Assembly: GCA_031963445.1 (NCBI GenBank)
Contig: JASSUH010000005.1
Location: 1 to 11,481 of the forward strand
DNA length: 11,481 nucleotides
Direction: 5' to 3'
Source of the DNA: JASSUD01 sp031963445
Lineage (GTDB): Bacteria > Pseudomonadota > Gammaproteobacteria > Burkholderiales > Burkholderiaceae
In this document: piece by piece, positions 1 to 5,973 of the stretch
How positions within the stretch are numbered: position 1 is the first letter of the stretch
Layout of the letters: the number at the start of each line of letters is the position of its first letter
The notes under the pieces: generated by a model
What the model was told of the DNA's origin: nothing
What the model saw: only the letters and a program-made list of their open reading frames with translations
The model's database searches: none
Made by a program: the position numbers and the translations under genes

Positions 1-207
1 ACTCGCTTTTACACGGTAGAGGATGTCAGAAAACCTCTGCTTTAACTCGTTGCCAATGAATGAGCCATCTTGTAACTCAAAGGTCGACAGATCACATATT
101 TGTTTAATGTCGTCAGGCAAGTGGACTTCCAAAAAGCGTTGGGCGTATTCAATTCTGCTTAAGAAGTCTTTGAACAATGAATCATGTGGTTTTGAAATGT
201 CGGACAT
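1..207 (-). CDS. Rpn family recombination-promoting nuclease, N-terminal part (runs off the left edge)
   Basis: The first 69 codons are present; the rest lies left of the window. The N-terminus reads HDSLFKDFLSRIEYAQRFLE, then VHLP, CDLSTFEL, DGSFI and SDILYRVK. This is the characteristic opening of the RpnA-E type PD-(D/E)XK nucleases ('putative transposase, YhgA-like'). Asp61 in SDILYRVK matches the first acidic active-site residue of that fold; the ExQ part is outside the window. Known family members are DNA endonucleases that stimulate RecA-independent recombination. The ATG at 205-207 is the natural start because the family begins about ten residues before HD-LFK. No strong Shine-Dalgarno is visible. 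It belongs to a different Rpn subgroup from the copy at 10160-11133. No frameshift is seen in the visible part. Confidence 0.85.
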   Translation of the reverse strand, partial: MSDISKPHDSLFKDFLSRIEYAQRFLEVHLPDDIKQICDLSTFELQDGSFIGNELKQRFSDILYRVKAS

Positions 208-271
208 AGGCAAGAGAAATTAAAGATTTGCAGAGATTGATACAGTTCTAATTTGAATCGCTTTGCTAAAT

Positions 272-391
272 TTAATATCTTCGTTTTGCCATCAATTCAA
301 TAAATGCTTTAGGCTTGATAATCGAGATGCCACGGTACGGGTTAAGGATTAACTTTTTGCTGATGTTGCTCAAAATAAAAAAGACCTTATC
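272..391 (-). pseudogene. Remnant of a PIN-family toxin (C-terminal end)
   Basis: A 39-codon open stretch ending in TAA reads DKVFFILSNISKKL, then NPYRGISIIKPKAFIELM. This resembles the last strand and tail of PIN-domain toxins of the COG1569 type, which usually end with a D-K-x-F/L segment followed by a '...I.I..P..F...' tail. The N-terminal two thirds of a PIN domain, with its acidic residues, is missing, so it cannot be an active RNase. It follows an antitoxin-like remnant on the same strand, in the usual antitoxin-toxin order. The identification rests on a short motif and should be tested by a profile search. Confidence 0.45.
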
Positions 392-530
392 GCTCTTAAA
401 AACCCCTCCGCTGCAGGAACCATAAGAACCAATAAACGGCCTTCGATTGTGATAGAGCAGGTTTACGCATACTGGTATTCAGCGCCTCGTTAAAGTGATT
501 TTATGCTTGCTCGTAGGTTAATGTATGCAT
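370..530 (-). pseudogene. Remnant of a Phd/YefM-type antitoxin
   Basis: From an ATG at 528-530 the frame reads MHTLTYEQA, meets an in-frame TAA, then continues NHFNEALNTSMRKPA. After a one-base frame change it reads SITIEGRLLVLMVPAAEGF. MxTLTYEQAxxNF at the start and an 'I.I.G....VLM....' strand about 15 residues later are the pattern of Phd/YefM antitoxins, which bind DNA and neutralise a partner toxin. A good Shine-Dalgarno (GGAG, about nine bases from the ATG) and a TATAAT-like box lie upstream, so the locus was once expressed. The stop codon, the frameshift and the fusion to a truncated toxin tail show that it is dead. Confidence 0.5.
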
Positions 531-540
531 GATGCTTTTT

Positions 541-573
541 CTCCTCTGTCGAATGGCTAATGTGATCATTATA
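541..573 (-). promoter_or_regulatory. Likely promoter -10 and ribosome binding site of the decayed antitoxin
   Basis: Read on the minus strand, TATAAT occupies 568-573 and an AGAGGAG Shine-Dalgarno lies at about 541-548, just before the ATG at 528-530. No convincing -35 is visible; the hexamer at optimal spacing is ATGGAA. Confidence 0.35.
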
Positions 574-780
574 TAAACGATTAACGTTACTTCCATCCTC
601 GTGGCAGATCAATTATCTTATTCAAAAATCAACGTAAGACAGCTAGTTTTTCTGGTATTTATCTGCAAAAGCTGGAGAACACAATTTAACTGCTAATACG
701 TATCGGCCCACAAAACGATCCTGATTTATAAAATAGGGGCGCTCTGCATGCATATCCATTAGAAAATTTTTTCTACGGAT
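574..780. other. No supported gene
   Basis: Nothing convincing is coded here. The only notable open frame is 38 codons on the minus strand (643-759). It begins MDMHAERPYFINQDRFVGRY, has no Shine-Dalgarno, and sits just downstream of a minus-strand terminator. It may be a fragment of a lost gene, but no family is recognised. Confidence 0.4.
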
Positions 781-824
781 AAAAAAACCCCTGAAATAGT
801 GAAAGTAATCTCGCTATTTCAGGG
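781..824 (-). terminator. Rho-independent terminator (minus strand)
   Basis: The arms CCCTGAAATAG (789-799) and CTATTTCAGGG (814-824) form a perfect 11-bp stem with a 14-base loop. On the minus strand the stem is followed by a U-rich run, seen as seven A on the plus strand at 781-787. It would end transcripts coming from the 861-1010 region. Confidence 0.85.
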
Positions 825-860
825 AAAGATCTAATTCCCATCTTTATTTTAAAAGTATTT

Positions 861-1010
861 TTATAAAAACCAATTAAGTTTAATCAGAACAACTATCATC
901 AATATAAGGACCAATACTGTAAACACCTGTAACAAAAGGTTTTCATACCCCCTAAAAACCTTATTTTTAATTACGTTAAACAAATTTTCATACCGATAAG
1001 ATAGATACAA
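861..1010 (-). CDS. Possible very small single-pass membrane protein
   Basis: This is a minus-strand frame of 49 codons if the TTG at 1008-1010 is used, or 24 codons from the TTG at 933-935. There is no ATG start. The last 22 residues are almost purely hydrophobic (QVFTVLVLILMIVVLIKLNW) and end about 40 bases before a strong terminator, while another terminator lies upstream at 1036-1076, so it forms a self-contained unit. An AGGAAG at 1023-1028 lies 12 bases before the long-form start, somewhat far. The size and composition recall type I toxin peptides such as Ibs or TisB and small phage exclusion proteins, but no homology is claimed. A chance frame in AT-rich DNA remains possible. Confidence 0.3.
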   Translation of the reverse strand: MYLSYRYENLFNVIKNKVFRGYENLLLQVFTVLVLILMIVVLIKLNWFL

Positions 1011-1035
1011 TCTAATTAAACTCTTCCTACAGACG

Positions 1036-1076
1036 AAAAAAATCCCTGCCCGCCAAAAAGGCGATACGCAGGGATT
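1036..1076 (-). terminator. Rho-independent terminator of the repressor-membrane protein operon
   Basis: The outer arms AATCCCTGC (1041-1049) and GCAGGGATT (1068-1076) form a perfect 9-bp stem. An inner CGCC/GGCG stem (1051-1054 and 1060-1063) closes an A5 loop. On the minus strand the stem runs straight into a T tract (plus-strand A run from 1036). It lies about 120 bases downstream of the stop codon at 1194. Confidence 0.85.
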
Positions 1077-1193
1077 AACGATGCTCTAAGCAGCTTTACT
1101 GAATTGCCGCGAGCTGTCGTTTTATACTAGCGGTAACTGCTTATCTATTACTTGAGGTTACTCAACATTCTGCTCAGCGATCAGACCGCTCTA

Positions 1194-1567
1194 TCACTCA
1201 ATCTCTTCAGGCGCGACTTTGCTAGACACAACCTTAACAGGCAGAAATAATATCGCGCAGGTGTTTAACCAAATGGCCCGTAGAGGATCGCGATAGCTTA
1301 AAAATAAACATCCGGCAAATAAAACAGCCAGCATCACACGCGCGAACGTGCTGCGTTTGTTGAAATGGTAATGAGAAACGGGGCGTTGTATTGAAATGAT
1401 ATTAATGCGAGGTGCTTCTTGAAGGTGGCCTGCGATGGAGATAGGCCCTTTGGCAACAGATGCCAAAGAAGCTAGCGAAGTTAAATCGGTTTTTTTTCCA
1501 TATGAATCGTATAAGCATTCCCTTCCGCATAAGAGCCACTTGCATTGCCTTCTATATGCTGCTTCAC
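1194..1567 (-). CDS. Small two-helix membrane protein, frame broken at an A8 run
   Basis: The proposed start is the GTG at 1565-1567, which overlaps the stop of the repressor gene (GTGA). The frame reads VKQHIEGNASGSYAEGNAY up to MEKK, where an A8 run occurs (1490-1497, T8 on the plus strand). Without a shift it stops three codons later. With a -1 shift at A-AAA-AAA it continues TDLTSLASLASVAKGPISIA and ends EEIE, about 124 aa in all. The C-terminal half has two hydrophobic segments, ARVMLAVLFAGCLFLSY and AIWLNTCAILFLPVKVV. The function is unknown; the position behind a phage repressor suggests an immunity or exclusion role, which is only inference. A simple loss of one A, or a sequencing error, would give the same picture. 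Alternatively the second frame may have its own start. Confidence 0.45.
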
Positions 1568-1900
1568 TTCTGCTCTCTGCTGTGTTTGGTTTTCTGGCTA
1601 CTAATTTTACAAATCGCATTAAGCACCTGAGCGCGCTCGCTGATATTCATTTTTCGATATTCCATGATTATCATTTGCTCTTCTTCTGATAAAGCGGAAG
1701 GTTTTCCAGTCGTAATATAAAGCACGTCAGCACCTATTTTATCGATATTATTGAGTCCTTCGGCCGATATTTCCCGCTTTCCCTTTTTCGTAATTAATAT
1801 AAGCACGCCTTCCTATCCCTACATATTCTCCCATTTTTTGTTGCGTATAGTTAAGCCGTATGCGCTCATTCTCCAGTCTTTTACCGATTTCTATCGTCAT
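1564..1900 (-). pseudogene. XRE/Cro-CI type helix-turn-helix repressor, single +1 frameshift
   Basis: From the ATG at 1898-1900 the product reads MTIEIGKRLENERIRLNYTQ, QKMGEYVGIGRRAYINYEKG, and after one extra base KREISAEGL, IDKIGADVLYITTGK, then EEQMIIMEYRKM. This is a classical XRE helix-turn-helix (T-Q-x-x-x-G-x-x-V/I-G-x-x-R/Q) followed by a short C-terminal helix typical of small phage repressors, 111 aa if the frame is repaired. The shift lies in GAAAAAGGGAAAG, a purine-rich run. An AGGAT Shine-Dalgarno precedes the ATG. Unrepaired, translation stops after about 51 residues, leaving only the HTH. It is divergent from the activator gene at 2119 and is probably the lysis-lysogeny repressor of this element. 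Confidence 0.75.
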
Positions 1901-1918
1901 TTAGCTATCCTATATTGC

Positions 1919-1944
1919 ATTATGTGATCATATGTACACATAAT
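1919..1944. promoter_or_regulatory. Near-perfect 26-bp dyad, probable operator of the XRE repressor
   Basis: The arms ATTATGTG (1919-1926) and CACATAAT (1937-1944) are exact inverse complements around a central CATATG, itself palindromic. The site lies 19 bases upstream of the repressor start, within the divergent promoter region. Its size and symmetry fit binding by an HTH dimer and autoregulation. No second copy of the arms was seen elsewhere in the window. Confidence 0.6.
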
Positions 1945-1973
1945 AAAATAACTTATTTTCTTAAAAGAATAAA

Positions 1974-2002
1974 TTGAACTTACATTTCATTTTGATTTTA
2001 TA
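1974..2002 (+). promoter_or_regulatory. Candidate sigma-70 promoter for the activator-led operon
   Basis: TTGAAC (1974-1979) and TTTATA (1997-2002) are separated by 17 bases in an AT-rich stretch facing the Ogr-like gene. The transcript would start inside the dyad at 1999-2033. The -10 box is only moderately good. Confidence 0.45.
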
Positions 2003-2033
2003 TTGCTTGGGCCAACCTTGGCTGAGCAATATA
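1999..2033. promoter_or_regulatory. Inverted repeat at the predicted transcription start
   Basis: TATATTGCT (1999-2007) pairs with AGCAATATA (2025-2033), with an inner GCCAA/TTGGC. There is no T run on either side, so this is not an intrinsic terminator. An operator, or a 5' leader hairpin on the activator mRNA, is more likely. Confidence 0.4.
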
Positions 2034-2118
2034 AGATCAGATGATAAGCATGACTGAGGTTTATCCGCAATAAGGGGTAAAGATTAGAAAACCGCCTACC
2101 AAAAAAGCGGAGAAAACT

Positions 2119-2406
2119 ATGCGTACTTCTGTATATTGCCCACACTGTAGAGGCCGCGCCAAAGTGCGCACACGTATCATATTAGGCACCTTACTTAGTA
2201 AACATTACTGTGCCTGCCTCGACCCCTTCTGCGGCTGCACCTTCGTCGCCCATTTAGAGACGGTATACATCCTCTCACCCTCAGCCAAACCGAACCCTGA
2301 GGTGCAATTACCCGTTTCCCCCCGCGCTTGGGCGCATAAGCGGGAGCAAAATGAGCCTCCTGCTAAACCCGATTTATTGCCGCTGTTACCTTTTAAGCCC
2401 AAATAA
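2119..2406 (+). CDS. ogr: Ogr/Delta-like zinc-finger late transcription activator
   Basis: The 95-aa product has a CPHC pair at Cys7/Cys10 and a C-x4-C pair at Cys33/Cys38 followed by CTF (residues 40-42) and HLET. This matches the CPxC...C-x-N-x-x-C-x-x-TF metal-binding pattern of P2 Ogr and P4 Delta. These small activators bind phage late promoters and contact the RNA polymerase alpha subunit. The tail after residue 55 is proline-rich and longer than in Ogr (72 aa). GGAG lies six bases before the ATG. It is the first gene of the rightward early region and is divergent from the XRE repressor. That position is unlike P2, where ogr sits beyond the late tail operon. Confidence 0.8.
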   Translation: MRTSVYCPHCRGRAKVRTRIILGTLLSKHYCACLDPFCGCTFVAHLETVYILSPSAKPNPEVQLPVSPRAWAHKREQNEPPAKPDLLPLLPFKPK

Positions 2407-2441
2407 CTGCAATTAACGAAAATCCAACCGTAAAAAAATAA

Positions 2442-2555
2442 AGGAACCTCTGCAAAGCTCCTTGGGCAATGCATATTGACGAAGATAGTACTGTAGTACG
2501 GTAAGGAAATTTCAGTTGATCCTTCTGCTGCCCAAGGGGTTTTGCAAAGGTTCCT
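2442..2555. repeat. 114-bp palindromic element A
   Basis: The outer arms at 2442-2468 and 2529-2555 match as inverted repeats at 24 of 27 positions; they begin AGGAACCT and end TTGGGCA. The centre holds GTACTGTAGTAC, a GTAC/GTAC mini-hairpin. It is intergenic, between the activator and the next gene. The structure resembles a dispersed palindromic or MITE-like repeat. Flanking A runs on both sides could let it act as a terminator as well. Confidence 0.75.
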
Positions 2556-2638
2556 AAAAAGTTTGAACCTATTGGACTCAAGCCTAAGGCACCCCTCACT
2601 CACCCCAACATTTCCACTGATCCAACGAGGCGATGATG

Positions 2639-3034
2639 ATGCAAATAAAGAAGCCCAGTGAGATTTATACGATAGCCATTAACTTTTTAGACGATCATCA
2701 AGCCTCCTATTTATCTGCCGCTGATGAGCATCTTTTAGTCAAACGGTGTATCCAGCATGTATTAGAAGCTTGCTCTTATTACTGCTCAGCTAAGTACGCA
2801 AGAGATACGACGTTACAGGCCTTTAGCGAGGTCAAATCGCGTCATCTCGACGAAATCATCAATGTCGCGCACTCAACATCACACGCCCTATTTGTCAGAA
2901 ATGCAATCACCGGACATGAATGGGTAATACCGATTGCTGATTTAATCGCACAACTCCCTCAATTTGATTTAATCGGCCAATTAGAGCGCACTGGCGGCGA
3001 GCGGTTAATTGGCAACGAACATTTCTTCTGCTAA
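2639..3034 (+). CDS. Uncharacterised phage protein
   Basis: The product is 131 aa with no recognised domain. It is soluble, with a Cys/Tyr-rich patch (EACSYYCSAKYARD) and a tail containing GHEWVIPIADLIAQLPQFDL. Three ATG codons occur in tandem (2633, 2636, 2639). GAGG at 2627-2630 favours the second or third, which give spacings of five and eight bases. It ends nine bases before the primase start and is probably co-transcribed with it. Codon use and composition resemble the neighbouring phage genes, and the frame is undamaged, so it is taken as real. No function can be assigned. Confidence 0.65.
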   Translation: MQIKKPSEIYTIAINFLDDHQASYLSAADEHLLVKRCIQHVLEACSYYCSAKYARDTTLQAFSEVKSRHLDEIINVAHSTSHALFVRNAITGHEWVIPIADLIAQLPQFDLIGQLERTGGERLIGNEHFFC

Positions 3035-3042
3035 GCCTGACT

Positions 3043-5666
3043 ATGCGCACCGATCTTCATCAAAACCATCACCCAACGCTTACTGGCCGACTATAGCTTT
3101 AAGGCTAAGTCGTCTTGGCTGCAGCAAGGTATTTGTCCCAGCATGTGGGAAGAAAGAGCTTTATACACATGCGGATAATCCTTGGATTTTGCGTTGCGGT
3201 CGCTTAAATCATTGCGCTTGGGAAGGCCATGTTAAAGAGATTTACACCGATCTTTTTGAGCATTGGTCAAACCGCTTTCCATCAGTTGAGCAACACCCAC
3301 ACGCCGCCGCCGATGCCTATTTACAATATGCACGCGGCTTTGATCTCAAGCTGATTCAAGGCTGGTATACGCAAGAACATTACTACGATGCGCAGCGGCA
3401 AATCGGTAGCGCGACGGTGCGCTTTACTGTCGGTGATACATTTTGGGAAAGATTGATCGATCAACCAGAAAGGTTAAGCAAAAAGGCCAAATTTTAAACC
3501 TGGTAGTAGATATGCTGGACTCTGGTGGAAACCGCCGACTTTAGATTTAGCGAAGGGTGAAGAACTGTGGCTCGTCGAAGGCATCTTTGACGCAATCGCG
3601 CTGGCGCATCACAACATCGCCGCGGTAGCCTTACTTTCCTGCACCAACTATCCAGAAACAGCACTGGCTGCGTTGCTTAGCCAACGTCAACACCATCGAC
3701 CTCGCTTAATTTGGGCACTCGATAGCGATCAAGCAGGGCAAAAAAGCATCCTAAAAAGTGTGCGCCAAGCACGTAAAGCAGGCTGGAGATGTGAAGCGGC
3801 GCAAATTCCTCAAACCAGCAAAGGCAAATTAGATTGGAACGATTGCCATCAACGCGCACGCTTAACTGACGAATACTTAACAGAGTATCGCTATCACGGC
3901 GCATTACTGATTGCACAAAGCGCTTTAGACAAAGCGCAACTGGTGTATCAAAAACATCGCCAACGCGAATTTATCTTAGATTACGAAAAGCGGCTGTATC
4001 ACTTCAAACTTGATGTCGAACGTTTTGAAGCAGCTAAAGAAGCGGCGCAAGATTTATCAGAACCAGCGAAACAAACTCAAGCGCTACAAAAAGCCGCTAG
4101 CCTCACCGAAATTGTTAATTGCCTGCCCACTGCACTGTATTACCAAGCTAACCCATTAACAGATGAAGCTTGGTACTACTTCCGTATTGATTTTTCCCAA
4201 CGGCCAAACGATTAAAAAACACGTTTACCGGCTCTCAAGTCGCGTGTGCGAGTGAATTTAAAAGAAGATTACTCGCCATTGCGCCAGGTGCTTTTTATAC
4301 CGGCACCAGTGGCCAGCTTGATCGTTATTTGAAAGATCAGATGGCGCATATTCGCTCAGTCAAAACGATTGATTTTATTGGTTATCACCATGAATACGAC
4401 TGCTATGTTTGGCAAGATGTTGCAGTCAAAAATGGCCAGATTTATCGGCTCAACGAAGAAGATTTTTTTGATATAGGCAAGCTGAGTATTAAAACGCTAA
4501 ATCAATCGGTCACCTTAAACCTGCAACATGAAGTCGCCCCTTCTTATGATTGGCTGCCTGCTCTGTGGCAGTGTTTTGGCGCAAAAGGATTGGTCGCCCT
4601 CGCGTTCTGGTTTGGCTCTCTGTTCGCCGAACAAATCCGCGCTGAACACAAAAGTTTTCCGTTCTTAGAGATCGTAGGTGAACCTGGCGCGGGTAAGTCA
4701 ACGCTCATTGAGTTTTTATGGAAATTATTAGGACGACGTGATTATGAAGGCTTCGATCCCTCCAAATCTTCATTGGCGGCCCGCGCACGCAACTTCGCGC
4801 AAGTGTCGAACCTTCCTGTGGTGCTGATTGAAGCCGATCGCAATGAGGAAACGAAATATAGAACCTTCGCTTGGGATGAACTAAAAACCGCCTATAACGG
4901 ACGCAGCGTACGCGCCACAGGCGTAAAAAATGCCGGCAATGATACTCACGAGCCGCCCTTTCGCGGGGCCATCGTGATTAGCCAAAATACCCCAGTCAAC
5001 GCCAGCGAAGCGATATTGCAACGCATCGTTTCGCTGCATTTTGACCGAACCAGTCAAACCGTGCAGACCAAAACGATGGCAGAAACGCTAGAACGCATGC
5101 CACTCGAACAAGTCAGCAGCTTTATGCTAGCCGCACTCAGCCGCGAAAAACTCGTCTTACAAAAAATAGCCGAGCGCACTCCCCTCTACGAACATCAATT
5201 ACAAACCCTGCCAGCGTTACGCAGCCTGCGCATTGCTAAAAATCATGCGCAACTGATGGCGCTCGCTGATGCACTTGCTCTGATTCTGCCTTTATCTGAT
5301 GAACAAAAAGCATCAACCCAAGCGCAATTCACCGAAATGGCATTGCAACGTCAGCGCGCGATTAATGAAGACCACCCTATCGTGCAAGCGTTTTGGGAGA
5401 TGTTCGATTATTTAGATGGGGGCGGCTTAGAACCTCGTTTAAACCATGCGCGAGAGCCTAATCTGATCGCCGTCAACCTAAACCACTTTGCGAGCGTCGC
5501 TGCCCAAGCGCGACAACAAATGCCAGAGCTGACCGAACTTAAAGCTCATCTACGCACCAGCAAAGTACGGAAATTTATTGAAATTAAAGCGGTGAATTCC
5601 GTGCTGCGAGCACGCTACGAGCCAACTTTACCGGCGACGGTGAAATGCTGGATATTTCAGCGGTAA
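3043..5666 (+). pseudogene. Phage primase-helicase (zinc ribbon + TOPRIM + ATPase), interrupted by five +1 frameshifts
   Basis: Repaired, this gives one product of about 872 aa. It has an N-terminal helix (ADYSFKAKSSWLQQGICP), a zinc ribbon CPSCGKKELYT with partner cysteines in LRCGRLNHC, a TOPRIM domain (LWLVEGIFDAIAL, then IWALDSDQAG, encoded around 3570-3735), and a C-terminal ATPase with Walker A GEPGAGKST (about 4678-4704), Walker B-like VVLIEA and a conserved ISQNTPVNASE segment. This is the P4 alpha-like primase-helicase design used for self-replication. Single extra bases occur near 3058-3061, at 3143, 3495, 4195 and 4247. The total length minus five is an exact multiple of three. No nonsense mutation occurs within any segment. 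Once broken, the largest single frame is 4329-5666, which keeps the ATPase. Whether the breaks are real or assembly errors is open. Confidence 0.8.
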
Positions 5667-5689
5667 TGAAGTTTAGGAGGGAGAGTCCG

Positions 5690-5896
5690 ATGTTATCTGA
5701 GCATAATCCGCAAGCCTGGTCAGCGTTACTTCAGTTTATTGCTGAACAAGCTGCCGATATATTAAGTGCCGAGATGGAGAGCCATCCACAAGCCTCAATC
5801 GAAGCTCATCAACAACACAAACTAGAACCTGTCTACAAATTGTCTAAAAGGTCGTCAGCTGGGGGAGGCCGGAGCGGAGGAACCGGAGCGTACTAA
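5690..5896 (+). CDS. Small phage protein with a repeat-encoded C-terminus
   Basis: The product is 68 aa. The ATG at 5690 has a strong AGGAGG nine bases upstream (5675-5680), which decides the start. The first 45 residues (MLSEHNPQAWSALLQFIAEQ onward) are helical and acidic and look like a genuine protein. From about residue 46 (EPVYKLSKRSSAGGGRSGG) the frame lies inside palindromic element B, and the TAA stop falls in that element's central hairpin loop. The native C-terminus therefore seems to have been replaced by repeat sequence. The gene follows the primase by 23 bases and is probably in the same operon. Function unknown. Confidence 0.6.
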   Translation: MLSEHNPQAWSALLQFIAEQAADILSAEMESHPQASIEAHQQHKLEPVYKLSKRSSAGGGRSGGTGAY

Positions 5897-5966
5897 ATGT
5901 ACATGAGGATTCCGAGCACCGCCCGACCTCAGATCACGGCCTTTTAGGCGATTTGTAGACAGGTTC
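5825..5966. repeat. 142-bp palindromic element B
   Basis: GAACCTGTCTACAAAT (5825-5840) and ATTTGTAGACAGGTTC (5951-5966) are perfect 16-bp inverted arms. Inside them, TAAAAGG (5845-5851) pairs with CCTTTTA (5940-5946). The centre has GTAC-TAAAT-GTAC. The element spans the 3' end of the small upstream gene and ends eight bases before the recombinase ATG. It has the same design as element A (long arms, GTAC core) but a different arm sequence, so it is a separate family or a diverged member. Confidence 0.8.
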
Positions 5967-5973
5967 GTAAAAA

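Noticed and set aside
23..223. Plus-strand open frame of 66 codons
   Set aside because: It lies antisense to the clear Rpn N-terminus, has no Shine-Dalgarno and no protein-like composition.
2205..2603. Minus-strand open frames across the activator gene and palindromic element A
   Set aside because: They are shadows of the Ogr-like gene and of the repeat; the translation shows no domain and passes through a palindrome.
3677..4701. Minus-strand frames inside the primase-helicase
   Set aside because: They are shadow frames opposite the TOPRIM and Walker A regions, with no start signals.
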